Assembly: GCF_027706845.1 (NCBI RefSeq)
Contig: NZ_JAQGCZ010000017.1
Span: 35,823 to 99,822, forward strand
Length of the DNA stretch: 64,000 nt
Origin: Mycolicibacterium sp. BiH015
Lineage (GTDB): Bacteria; Actinomycetota; Actinomycetes; Mycobacteriales; Mycobacteriaceae
Direction: 5' to 3'
Part shown: positions 33,930-41,808 of the stretch, one piece after another
Layout: each line of letters starts with the position of its first letter
How positions within the stretch are numbered: the first letter of the stretch is position 1
Program-made: the position numbers and the translations under genes
The notes under the pieces: generated by a model
The model's database searches: none
Told to the model about the DNA's origin: nothing
What the model saw: only the letters and a program-made list of their open reading frames with translations

Positions 33930-34406
33930 CAATCACTCCTTTGCAGTCACGAAACCAGGAGGCAGGAACGGCCTGCCGACGCCCATGGGCGTCCTGATTT
34001 CGGATACGAGCGTTGCCCAGCCCGCCGGCGAATTTCAAATCGCCTCCCTATCTGAATGCGGGAAGGCATGAGCAGCTAAGTAACTATTTCGTCGTCGATG
34101 CAGGACAGGCGGCGGCAAACATTTCCTGACACTGCGGGTGTGGGACGGACCACCGCGATACGCCTCACCTCGACCGCATAGGCCAGCATCTCTGCACTAC
34201 CGGCCGCGGCGCGTGAAACTAGCGCCCGTGGCGCACAGTCGTAACCGATCTGAGACTGTGACAGACGTTCCTCCTGATACCAAAGTGATGTACGTTCCGA
34301 CTGAGTACTATCGTGCTACGTACTCAGCTCGATAGTAGAAGTGCCGCGGGCGCCGTTCGGCTTAGGTGCGCGGCTCGACAACGCTCACCCCAGCTGAGGA
34401 GATTCG
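33930..34406. promoter_or_regulatory. Island-edge intergenic region and promoter of the RipA-like gene
   Basis: 477 bases without a convincing gene. The right half holds the RipA-like promoter region: a block CTGTGACAGACGT at 34256-34268 and ACCAAAGTGATGTACGTT at 34279-34296, both nearly repeated before the second RipA-like copy, then operator A. The left half, near the expected island boundary, shows no tRNA or obvious direct repeat. Confidence 0.6.
34318..34340 (+). promoter_or_regulatory. Island operator A (RipA-like gene)
   Basis: ACGTAC-N11-GTAGAA, a weaker member of the 23-bp island dyad. It is 66 bases before the RipA-like start. Further dyads overlap it: CTGAGTAC/GTACTCAG (34301-34327) and TACTATCG/CGATAGTA (34306-34337). 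Confidence 0.7.
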
Positions 34407-35810
34407 ATGCTGCGCCTCACTTCTTTTCTGAGTCTCTGCGCACTGACGCCGGCACTGGTAATCAGCGCCCCGGGTACCGCTGTTGCCGGTCACGACGGCA
34501 CCCCCGACCGCGACGACGTTCCCTCATTGGTTGCAGCGGTCGCCGACGCGAACCAGCGGATGGCCGACGTCGGTAGCGACATTCAGATCAAGCAGGAGGG
34601 CGTCAACCGTGCCCTGGTCGAGGTCGCGGCCGCCCGCGACACCCTCGCGCAGGCCCGGCGCGACGTTGTTGCCAGCGACCAAGCCCTGACCGACAGCCAA
34701 CACGCAATCGAGGCCGCGCAAGAGCGCTTCGACCGCTTCGCCGCGTCGACCTATATGAACGGGCCGTCGGGTGCGTTGCCGCTGGCGCAAAGTCCCGAGG
34801 AGATCCTGGCCGGGGCATCGACCCAGCAGACCCTCACTATCAGCTTTCAGCGGGTCCGCAACAACCTCCTGCGCCGGCAGACCGATCAGGCCAACAAGCT
34901 TTCTGCTGCGACGGCAGCGCGGGCGCGCGCCGAGAGCGCCGCCGCGGACGCCCAACGCCGCCAAGACGACGCGGTAGCCGCACTCCGGGACGCCCAACAG
35001 ACGTTTACCGCACAGCAACGCGAGGTCGAACGGCTCGCTACCGAACGCGACTCCGCTCAAGCTCGACTGGAAGCCGCCCGACCGGTGGCGGCGACAGCCG
35101 CCGCGCCCAGTGCCGCGCAACCCGGCACTGTGCCGGCATCCGGTGCTCCGTGGGACCGCGGCACCACGTCGCCGGGGGGCGCCACCAAGGGGGGCCTGTG
35201 GGACACCACGTTGCCGATGGTGCCCAGCGCTAACGTGGCCGGCGACCCGGTGGCCATCATCAATGCCGTCCTCAAGATCATGGCGACCTCGGCGCAGCTG
35301 ACGGCCGACATGGGCCGCAAGTTCCTCACCAAACTCGGCATTCTGTCTCCTGTCACCGCCGCCGCAGATCCCGGCATCACCAACGGACGCATCCCCCGCC
35401 TCTACGGCCGCCAGGCCTCAGAGTTCGTGATTCGCCGCGCCATGTCACAACTGGGGGTGCCTTACTCCTGGGGCGGCGGCAACGCCAACGGCCCGTCACG
35501 AGGCATCGACCAGGGCGCCAACACCGTGGGTTTCGACTGTTCGGGCCTGATGCTGTATGCCTTCGCCGGCGTCGGCATCAAACTCGACCACTACTCCGGG
35601 TCGCAATACAACGCAGGCCGCAAAATTCCCTCGTCACAGATGCAGCGCGGTGACCTTATCTTTTATGGCCCCAACGCCAGCCAGCACGAAGCGATGTATC
35701 TGGGCGACGGCATGATGATCGAAGCCCCCTACACCGGGTCGGTCGTCAAGATCTCGCCCGTGCGCACCTCCGGCATGACGCCCTACGTCACCCGCTTGAT
35801 CGAATATTGA
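34407..35810 (+). CDS. RipA-like NlpC/P60 peptidoglycan endopeptidase
   Basis: 467-residue secreted D,L-endopeptidase paralogous to the septal hydrolase RipA. A signal peptide covers about residues 1-27. A long coiled coil (about 35-225) is the autoinhibitory/protein-interaction part, followed by a Pro/Gly linker and the NlpC/P60 domain from about 335. The catalytic triad is C378 (VGFDCSGLM), H427 (NASQHEAMY) and E439, each exactly five residues less than RipA C383/H432/E444. GAGGAG precedes ATG 34407. No ripB partner follows, unlike the chromosomal ripAB pair. Control by operator A is inferred. Confidence 0.93.
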   Translation: MLRLTSFLSLCALTPALVISAPGTAVAGHDGTPDRDDVPSLVAAVADANQRMADVGSDIQIKQEGVNRALVEVAAARDTLAQARRDVVASDQALTDSQHAIEAAQERFDRFAASTYMNGPSGALPLAQSPEEILAGASTQQTLTISFQRVRNNLLRRQTDQANKLSAATAARARAESAAADAQRRQDDAVAALRDAQQTFTAQQREVERLATERDSAQARLEAARPVAATAAAPSAAQPGTVPASGAPWDRGTTSPGGATKGGLWDTTLPMVPSANVAGDPVAIINAVLKIMATSAQLTADMGRKFLTKLGILSPVTAAADPGITNGRIPRLYGRQASEFVIRRAMSQLGVPYSWGGGNANGPSRGIDQGANTVGFDCSGLMLYAFAGVGIKLDHYSGSQYNAGRKIPSSQMQRGDLIFYGPNASQHEAMYLGDGMMIEAPYTGSVVKISPVRTSGMTPYVTRLIEY

Positions 35811-36042
35811 CATCGCCGCGATGTCGAGCCGGTGGACCGGTCAGTGCGCCGCGGTGCGGCCGCTGCGGATCGGCCTCCTCGGGCACGTCAGGCCGCCCCG
35901 AACGACGCGGCCAGCGAGACGCATTGAATAGCGCCGTCGCGCCGGCGATCGCAGCCGCCCACAGCACCACGACCACGGCACACAGGATCAGCCACGCTTG
36001 CCACCCGAGACCGTTCGGGCACACGTCCATCAGCCAACGCAT
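35788..36042 (-). CDS. Small membrane protein
   Basis: 84-residue protein starting ATG 36042-36040 (MRWLMDVCPNGLGWQAW) with GGAGGG seven bases upstream. One membrane helix (LILCAVVVVLWAAAIAGATALF) is followed by an Arg/Pro-rich cytosolic tail. The layout resembles small actinobacterial membrane proteins that normally end in a SHOCT motif, which is absent here. It overlaps the end of the RipA-like gene by 23 bases and is divergent from the two-component operon. The function is unknown. Confidence 0.6.
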   Translation of the reverse strand: MRWLMDVCPNGLGWQAWLILCAVVVVLWAAAIAGATALFNASRWPRRSGRPDVPEEADPQRPHRGALTGPPARHRGDVNIRSSG

Positions 36043-36103
36043 GTCAGGCCCTCCTCCACAGTGAGCCTCACCCCACCGCAGGAGGAAAACGGTATGAGTC
36101 CTG

Positions 36104-36123
36104 TGAAGATCTGCTGAAGATCG
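36104..36123 (+). promoter_or_regulatory. Direct-repeat box of the two-component operon
   Basis: TGAAGATCTGC followed directly by TGAAGATCG: two TGAAGAT copies 11 bases apart, the arrangement bound by OmpR-type regulators. It lies 57 bases before the response regulator start. The same box is found before the DUF305 gene. Confidence 0.78.
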
Positions 36124-36179
36124 AGCCGCTCGGGCAGCCACGCCTCGTTACGGGCGCACCAGCAGGCACCATATGGGAC

Positions 36180-36926
36180 ATGCAGCACCACCACCTGGGC
36201 GCGCCTGAGAGCGCGAAGGGATACCGCGCGCTGGTCGTCGACGACGAACTCCCCCTAGCCGAAGTGGTAGCCAGCTACCTCGAACGCGAGCAGTTCGAAG
36301 CCGTCGTCGCCGGCAACGGTGTCGACGCAATCGCCGTCGCACGCGACCTGGATCCCGATGTCGTCATCCTCGACCTCGGCCTACCCGGCATCGACGGACT
36401 CGAGGTCTGCCGGCAATTGCGGAACTTCTCCGACGCCTACGTCGTCATGCTCACCGCCCGTGACACCGAACTCGATACCGTGCTCGGCCTCACCATCGGC
36501 GCCGACGACTACATCACCAAACCCTTCAGTCCCCGCGAGCTGGTAGCGCGCATCCGCGCCATGCTGCGGCGACCCCGCATCCTGCAAACAGCCGCCGCAC
36601 CCGCCGAACGAGAGACAGCCCCGCCGCGCCGCTTCGGCGCACTGAGCATCGACGTCGCCGCCCGTGAGGTACATATCGACGACGAACTAATCCTGTTGAC
36701 CCGCACCGAATTCGACATTCTCGAAGCCCTGTCCGCGCGGCCAGGAATCGTGCTGAGCCGCCGACAACTTCTCGAAATAATCCGCGACGAACCCTGGGTC
36801 GGCAACGAACACCTCGTCGACGTCCACATCGGACACTTACGACGCAAACTCGGCGACGACGCCGCACGCCCCCGCTACATCGCCACGGTTCGAGGTGTCG
36901 GATACCGGATGGGAACCGGACAGTGA
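36180..36926 (+). CDS. OmpR-family response regulator
   Basis: 248-residue regulator. The receiver domain has acidic DD at 21-22, phospho-acceptor D65 (VVILDLGLPG), T92 and K114 (DDYITKPFSP). A linker of about 20 residues leads to a winged-helix DNA-binding domain (about 160-245; LTRTEFDILEALSARPGIVLSRRQLLE ... VDVHIGHLRRKLG). It is co-translated with the sensor kinase (GTGA overlap). The direct repeat at 36104 and its copy before the DUF305 gene suggest autoregulation and control of that lipoprotein. The signal may be copper or envelope stress. Confidence 0.92.
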   Translation: MQHHHLGAPESAKGYRALVVDDELPLAEVVASYLEREQFEAVVAGNGVDAIAVARDLDPDVVILDLGLPGIDGLEVCRQLRNFSDAYVVMLTARDTELDTVLGLTIGADDYITKPFSPRELVARIRAMLRRPRILQTAAAPAERETAPPRRFGALSIDVAAREVHIDDELILLTRTEFDILEALSARPGIVLSRRQLLEIIRDEPWVGNEHLVDVHIGHLRRKLGDDAARPRYIATVRGVGYRMGTGQ

Positions 36927-38107
36927 CTCCCCCACCTACGTCGACCCCTCGCCGGCGTCGACGGCCGGGCCGTCCCGGTATCGGCCTGCGACTCCTGGCG
37001 GCCCAAGCCATCGTGCTGGCGGCCGGAACGGCGACGACCGCGGTGGTCGCTGCCGTGGTCGGCCCACCGCTGTTCCGCGAACACCTCCACCGCGCCGGTG
37101 TCCCGATGGACTCCCTGGAAGAAGTCCACGCCGAAGAGGCCTACGGCTACGCAACGGTCATCTCCATCGGAGGCGCCCTAGCGGTGTCAGCACTGGCCGC
37201 CCTCGCGGTCAGCTTCTACGTCAGTCGACGCCTCCAACGCTCCGTCACCGAAGTCGCCGCCGCGGCCACCGATGTCGCTGAAGGGAACTACGACATCCGC
37301 GTGTCACCGCCGCGCCTCGGCGATGACTTCGACGCCCTCGCAACCGCATTCAACCAAATGGCCTCCCGGCTTCAAGCCGTCGATTCGACACGGCAGCAAC
37401 TGTTCGGAGACCTCGCGCACGAGATCCGCACACCCGTGGCAGTACTCGAGGCCTACATCGAGGCACTCGAAGACGGTGTGCGCTCCTTGACACCCCAGAC
37501 AGCAGCCATGCTGCGCGACCAAACCCGTCGGCTGGTGCGATTCTCCGATGACGTCGCCGCGCTGGCGAAGGCGGAGGAAAGTGCGGTGTCTATGTCCTAC
37601 GCCTCCCTCGACGTGGACCGCCTAACCCGCCAGTGCGTCGCAGCAGCACAAGAACGCTATGACACCAAGGGGGTCAGACTGCACGTACACCTCCAGCAAC
37701 CGCTGCCGCCGCTGTGGGCCGACGAACAACGACTGTCTCAAGTGTTGGGGAACCTGTTGGAGAACGCGCTACGGCACACACCGCCCGGCGGGTCGGTACA
37801 CCTTCATTGTCTTCGTGACGGCGACCGAGTAAAAATCGCTGTCGCTGACACCGGAGAAGGGATCCCCGCCAAGCACGTCACCCGAGTGTTCGAACGGTTC
37901 TACCGGGCAGACACCGCCCGCGACCGCGAGCACGGCGGCGCCGGATTAGGTCTCGCCATCGCCAAAGCGCTCATCGAAGCCCACGGCGGATCCATCTCGG
38001 TAGCCAGCGCTGGACCCGGCGCCGGCGCAACATTCACCATCGCCCTGCCCATCACCCCGATACGCAGCGAGCACCACCCTGCGACGGCTGACTCAACGCG
38101 TCCCTGA
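36923..38107 (+). CDS. Membrane sensor histidine kinase
   Basis: 394-residue kinase, start GTG overlapping the regulator stop. The first membrane helix is at about 22-48 (LLAAQAIVLAAGTATTAVVAAVVG). A short extracytoplasmic loop of about 30 residues contains LFREHLHRAGVPMDSLEEVHAEEA, His- and acid-rich and possibly metal-sensing. The second helix is at about 77-100. HAMP, the phospho-acceptor His in LFGDLAHEIRTPVAVLEAY, N-box NLLENALRH, G1 VADTGEGIP and G2 HGGAGLGLAIAK follow. All kinase residues are present. Confidence 0.92.
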   Translation: MTPPPTSTPRRRRRPGRPGIGLRLLAAQAIVLAAGTATTAVVAAVVGPPLFREHLHRAGVPMDSLEEVHAEEAYGYATVISIGGALAVSALAALAVSFYVSRRLQRSVTEVAAAATDVAEGNYDIRVSPPRLGDDFDALATAFNQMASRLQAVDSTRQQLFGDLAHEIRTPVAVLEAYIEALEDGVRSLTPQTAAMLRDQTRRLVRFSDDVAALAKAEESAVSMSYASLDVDRLTRQCVAAAQERYDTKGVRLHVHLQQPLPPLWADEQRLSQVLGNLLENALRHTPPGGSVHLHCLRDGDRVKIAVADTGEGIPAKHVTRVFERFYRADTARDREHGGAGLGLAIAKALIEAHGGSISVASAGPGAGATFTIALPITPIRSEHHPATADSTRP

Positions 38108-38124
38108 CGAGTGCCCCCTCCGCG

Positions 38125-38817
38125 CTACTTGTCCAACATTCCCTGCATCGTGTCGATCTCCGCTTGCTGAGAAGACACGATGTTGCGCGCCATCTCGACC
38201 GCCGCCGGGAACTTGCCGTTGTCAACTTCCTGCTGCGCCATCATGATCGCGCCCTTGTGATGCTCGATCATCTGCGTCAAAAAGAGTCGGCTTGCCTCAG
38301 CGCCTTGCGCGTTCTGAAGTGCAGCCATATCGGCCTCCGACATCATGCCCATACCCCCGCCGCTCATGCCCGGCATGTCACCCGCGTCTCCGCTGGGCAT
38401 TTGATGGCCGGGCATGTCATGGCCGGGCATTGCGGCGGTGGTGGAAGCAGTTGTCGACGAGGAGGCTCCCCAGTCCTGCAGCCAGCCCTGCATCTGTTCG
38501 ATCTCAGGACCCTGAGCGTTCTTAATCTCGTTGGCGAGTGACACTACGGCAGGATCAACTCCCTGCTTGCCGAGCAGCATGTCGCTCATCTCGATCGCCT
38601 GCTGATGGTGCGGGATCATGCCCTGAGCGAACGTCACGTCAGCATCGTTATGGGCAGCGTCGCGGCTAGCAGTACTGGGCGAAGCCGACGCCGACGCTGC
38701 TGCCGAGGTGCTGCTCATCGATGACGGAGACTCGTTTCCCGCATTCGAACAGCCGCTGATAAACAGGGCCGACACCGCAAGCGCCGCAACCCCGAATCCA
38801 AAACGCTTGTGCTGCAT
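38125..38817 (-). CDS. DUF305 lipoprotein
   Basis: 230-residue lipoprotein, with a lipobox ending ALFISGC near residue 20 of the ATG 38817 frame. Two DUF305 repeats are visible: QGMIPHHQQAIEMSDMLL and TQMIEHHKGAIMMAQQEV. Between them lies a Met/His-rich spacer (MPGHDMPGHQMPSGDAGDMP, GMGMMSEADM). Ferritin-like DUF305 proteins with Met/His runs are commonly linked to copper handling outside the membrane. It converges on the two-component operon and shares its TGAAGAT box. AAGGAT precedes the start. Confidence 0.9.
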   Translation of the reverse strand: MQHKRFGFGVAALAVSALFISGCSNAGNESPSSMSSTSAAASASASPSTASRDAAHNDADVTFAQGMIPHHQQAIEMSDMLLGKQGVDPAVVSLANEIKNAQGPEIEQMQGWLQDWGASSSTTASTTAAMPGHDMPGHQMPSGDAGDMPGMSGGGMGMMSEADMAALQNAQGAEASRLFLTQMIEHHKGAIMMAQQEVDNGKFPAAVEMARNIVSSQQAEIDTMQGMLDK

Positions 38818-38925
38818 CGCACATCCTTCCTCGAACATCGTCGTGACACCGTGCCTCAACGGCACGCCCTCGCGCCGCCGCACTCAAGCGTCGGCAAGCC
38901 GGGTATGGGTCGGCTCGTGATCCGA

Positions 38926-38945
38926 TGAAGATTTGATGAAGACGT
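38926..38945 (-). promoter_or_regulatory. Direct-repeat box upstream of DUF305 gene
   Basis: TGAAGATTTGA followed by TGAAGACGT, the same 11-bp-phased TGAAGA repeat as at 36104-36123, here 109 bases upstream of the DUF305 start. As written on the plus strand it points away from the gene, so its orientation relative to transcription is reversed. Confidence 0.72.
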
Positions 38946-39349
38946 TTCCAGCTGCGAAGAAGTGTTCGAGCTACCCACTGCCGCGTCACGCGGTAGCCGA
39001 AAACCGCCCCTCTATTATTGACTTACGTAGCCTGAACCTCGGGTTGTTACTGGAATGGTGCACATCCACGGCCTTGACATCAACCCGTCGAACGGCAGCT
39101 TTACGTGGCAACTCAATACTGCCCCTACACCCCTGAGCAAAATAAGGCGCCGCAGCTACTGCACCAGGCGGATCTTCCTCAATTACCGACAGACGGACGT
39201 CAGCGGGTCGACGGTCGTCATCCCTAGGAGGCTGCGCAGCGCCGGGCATGCTAGCTCTCTAAGCGTCGCGGCATCAGAAAGGTGTTCCACGGCATTCCCA
39301 CGGTGGCGCGGACCAGCTGATCACGCGTGAACTGCATCCCGAGCTGGTT
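38946..39349. other. Gap between DUF305 and DsbA-like genes, no gene recognised
   Basis: About 400 bases, more AT-rich than the flanks. No frame on either strand has a family resemblance or good start signals. A stray half-site ACTTACGTAG at about 39022 resembles the island operator but lacks its partner. It may contain a decayed gene. Confidence 0.4.
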
Positions 39350-40003
39350 CTATTTAGAGAGTGCCTCCTTGATCGCGGTGCCGAGGTCTGCATAAGTTTG
39401 GATCTGCAGTTGCTCGCCGTTGAGGAAGAAGGTGGGTGTGCCCTGGACGCCGAGTGCCGTGCCGTCTGCGACATCCTCTTGGATCCGATCGAGCGTGGCC
39501 TGCGCGTTGTAGGCTTCGTCCCACGCGGCCATGTCGAGGCCGAGTTCCGTTGCGAATCCGCGAAATACGTCGTCAGCCGGTACCTGCTTCTCGCCCCACT
39601 GGTCTTGCGTCTCGAACATCTTCTTGTACATAGCCTCAAACTGGCCCTGCTGGGCGGCCGCCTCGACTGCGCGGGCTGCTCGCTCTCCGTTGAAATGGCC
39701 GGGCATCGGGAAGTAGCGCGCAACGAAGTTGACTTGCTGGCCATATTGGGTGCGCAGTTGTTCAACGGCAGGGAAGGCTGCGCGGCAGCCTTCACACTCG
39801 AAGTCGAGGAACTCGACAAACGTCACATCGCTGTCCGGAGCCGAGCTCAGGCGATGGCTATTCTCGCGGACCACCTGCGGCCCGCCTTCTGCCTGCGACG
39901 TCGGTGCAGATCCCCCGTCCCGGGTCGAGAAGTACACACCCGCGCCAATGGCGACCGTTATGGCGAGGAAGGCGGTCAGCAAAATTCGCGTCATTGGGTT
40001 CAT
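39350..40003 (-). CDS. DsbA-like membrane-anchored thioredoxin-fold oxidoreductase
   Basis: 217-residue DsbA/DSBA-like thioredoxin with an N-terminal anchor (ILLTAFLAITVAIGAGVYF). The active site is FLDFECEGCRAAFPAVEQL (CEGC). A helical insertion (FEAMYKKMFETQDQWG) and the cis-Pro loop GVQGTPTFFLNGEQ are typical. The start ATG 40003-40001 has AAAGGAAA upstream. It would oxidise or reduce exported cysteines, for example of cytochrome c or oxidase partners encoded in the island. Operator B lies 43 bases upstream. Confidence 0.9.
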   Translation of the reverse strand: MNPMTRILLTAFLAITVAIGAGVYFSTRDGGSAPTSQAEGGPQVVRENSHRLSSAPDSDVTFVEFLDFECEGCRAAFPAVEQLRTQYGQQVNFVARYFPMPGHFNGERAARAVEAAAQQGQFEAMYKKMFETQDQWGEKQVPADDVFRGFATELGLDMAAWDEAYNAQATLDRIQEDVADGTALGVQGTPTFFLNGEQLQIQTYADLGTAIKEALSK

Positions 40004-40045
40004 GGTGCGTTTCCTTTCGCTCCGTAGCACTTCGCACGCGGAGCG

Positions 40046-40068
40046 ATCTACGGTGTATCTACGTAGAT
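40046..40068 (-). promoter_or_regulatory. Island operator B (DsbA-like gene)
   Basis: Perfect ATCTAC-N11-GTAGAT, with a nested gapless palindrome TATCTACGTAGATA at 40056-40069. It is 43-65 bases upstream of the DsbA-like start, in the gap after the HXXEE gene. Confidence 0.88.
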
Positions 40069-40087
40069 AGTTCTACCATGGTGACGA

Positions 40088-40627
40088 TCATCGGCGTCCG
40101 AGCGCCAGTCGCTTCATGCCCCACCAAGCGACCGGAGCAAGCACGATTACCGTCCACATGCCAGGAACATAGGCGAACACGCGATCGTTCAACCACGGAA
40201 AGACGAGGTAATGGGCCAACTCGGTGATGCCCATGGAAGTGAAGAACGTCCACGCGAGATAAGTTCCGAATGGGCTCTCGCGCTTCATCAACGGCGGGAT
40301 CAATGACCACGCGCCGACCGAAACGATCACCAACGCAAGGACCGTCGGCGACAGTGTCGAAGGTTTGCTGGCCCCAGTGACATTCGATAGGAAGTCGAAG
40401 AAGCCGAACTGTTTCTCCTCGACGCGGTGGAGGACAAACAAGAACAACGCGATCCAGTATGGCGCCTTCACATCGGCCCAGTTTCCGTTGGATGGTGTCA
40501 CCAGCCATAACACCAACCCGCCGGCGAATCCCACAGTGAAGATCAGCATGGTCAATGGTCCGAATGCCACCAAACCCAGCACCAGCGTTCCGGCACTGAG
40601 GCAGACCGCGAATAGAACCGAACTCAA
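40088..40627 (-). CDS. HXXEE-type membrane protein
   Basis: 179-residue polytopic protein with about five helices. The family motif is visible as LFVLHRVEEKQFGFFDF (H-x-x-E-E), with SMGITELAHYLVFPWLND in the second half, the usual histidine/glutamate pair. The biochemical role of the family is unknown; the conserved His/Glu within membrane helices suggest metal or substrate binding. It follows the DUF3703 gene by 11 bases on the same strand. Confidence 0.8.
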   Translation of the reverse strand: MSSVLFAVCLSAGTLVLGLVAFGPLTMLIFTVGFAGGLVLWLVTPSNGNWADVKAPYWIALFLFVLHRVEEKQFGFFDFLSNVTGASKPSTLSPTVLALVIVSVGAWSLIPPLMKRESPFGTYLAWTFFTSMGITELAHYLVFPWLNDRVFAYVPGMWTVIVLAPVAWWGMKRLALGRR

Positions 40628-40638
40628 AGACGCCTTAC

Positions 40639-41031
40639 CTAACGGTTGCTTGGCGGCTCCAACGCCGTTGCCGGATGGCGGTTCGTCGCTCGTCCCGATA
40701 GTTCCGCCATCAGGTCGGGCGGAATCGCCATGGGAGTCATCAGGCCGACGGTGGCCCGGCCGGTGTTTCCCGGAGGATAGCGCCCGCTCAGCGAGCCTGG
40801 CGCCGCCACGGTCACCCGGAGCAGTTGTCCGAGTGCTTCGCGCCTATCCCGCTGGCACACCGCGAGATACAGCATCGCAGCGTGGTTGCGCGTGTGAAGC
40901 CAGGGGTAGGGCTGCGACACGATGTGAGCACGTTCTAGGTGCAGCCAGCGGTCATCGGTTGAAGCCGCTGCTCTGGCCGAGCCCATCTCTCGGTCATACA
41001 GTTCACGAACGTGAGCTGAGGGTCGAATCAT
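40639..41031 (-). CDS. DUF3703 protein
   Basis: 130-residue protein starting ATG 41031-41029 (MIRPSAHVRELYDREMGSA). Family hallmarks are WLHLERAHIVSQPYPWLHTRNHAAML, RDRREALGQLLRVTVAAPGSL and GRYPPGNTGRATVGLMTPM. DUF3703 genes are frequently found in mercury and other metal-resistance islands, but no activity is known. It lies between a methyltransferase and the HXXEE gene, forming a likely three-gene operon. Confidence 0.82.
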   Translation of the reverse strand: MIRPSAHVRELYDREMGSARAAASTDDRWLHLERAHIVSQPYPWLHTRNHAAMLYLAVCQRDRREALGQLLRVTVAAPGSLSGRYPPGNTGRATVGLMTPMAIPPDLMAELSGRATNRHPATALEPPSNR

Positions 41032-41084
41032 GGTGTCTGCCGCCTTTCGGTGAAAGTCGCTTGCTTGCCATTCCTCTGTACGAC

Positions 41085-41744
41085 TCAATTCATTCGCGGG
41101 TCGCGAAGTTCGGCGCGGACGATCTGAAACGGCACGGACCAGCTGCTGGCAGGGTGATGGTTAGTGACGACGAGGCGATGGTCGACGAACAGATCCGCAA
41201 GGCCGCTCCCCAGAACCTCTCGCGCATGCGCGCGCTCAATCAGTCCGATGTACGCCCGATAAGCCCGGCCAAGTTTGGGCGGCGCGTCGTGATCGATCGC
41301 GATAATGGCGCCACCGGGTCGAAGCACCCGAACGGACTCCTTGACTGCCTCGCGGCGGGTATCCGTGGGTAATTCATGCCAGCCGAAGACACTCATCACC
41401 ACGTCGAAGGTGTTGTCGGGGAATGGGAGTATCGCAGCATCTCCTCGGTGAAGTGTGACGTTGCCAACTCCGCTGCGCCGCAGTTGAGAGCGGCCGACGG
41501 CGAGCATTTCCGGCGAGATGTCAATCGAATCAATTCTTGTATTGGGCCTGAGCTCGGCGACCAACCGTGACGCGTAGCCGGTACCGCCACAAAGCTCGAG
41601 CACTCTGCGCGGCCGCTCGGCCGCGACCTCCTGGGCGAGGCGCTGGTGCGGGCGACCGAGCATGAACCGATTGCCGGCCTCCAGCAATGGCCCGGCGAGG
41701 AGAAACTTCAGTCTGTTCCGCGTCCACCGTGACGACGTGCTCAT
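41085..41744 (-). CDS. Class I SAM-dependent methyltransferase
   Basis: 219-residue methyltransferase starting ATG 41744 (MSTSSRWTRNRLKFLLAG). The SAM motif I is VLELCGGTGYASRLVAEL. IDSIDISPEMLAVGRSQL supplies the acidic loop, and FPDNTFDVVMSVFGWHELP and VRVLRPGGAIIAID are motifs post-I to III. It is similar in type to UbiE/Methyltransf_11 enzymes. A shared CGCATATGTCTAT element lies about 46 bases upstream. The substrate is unknown; its operon partners are DUF3703 and HXXEE. Confidence 0.85.
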   Translation of the reverse strand: MSTSSRWTRNRLKFLLAGPLLEAGNRFMLGRPHQRLAQEVAAERPRRVLELCGGTGYASRLVAELRPNTRIDSIDISPEMLAVGRSQLRRSGVGNVTLHRGDAAILPFPDNTFDVVMSVFGWHELPTDTRREAVKESVRVLRPGGAIIAIDHDAPPKLGRAYRAYIGLIERAHAREVLGSGLADLFVDHRLVVTNHHPASSWSVPFQIVRAELRDPRMN

Positions 41745-41789
41745 GCTGTTTTGCCCTTCCGTGTTCACCACACCATACATAGTGACATT

Positions 41790-41805
41790 CGCATATGTCT
41801 ATATG
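41790..41805 (-). promoter_or_regulatory. Shared AT-rich operator-like element, copy 1
   Basis: Contains CGCATATGTCTAT (41790-41802), identical over 13 bases to the element at 51252-51264, at nearly the same distance from its gene (46 against 49 bases). It includes CATAT-GTCT-ATATG. An ArsR/SmtB-type operator is a reasonable guess. Confidence 0.6.
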
Positions 41806-41808
41806 TTT

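Noticed and set aside
39022..39031. Single ACTTACGTAG as a thirteenth operator
   Set aside because: No GTAG or TAC partner at the required 11-base spacing, and no gene start nearby.
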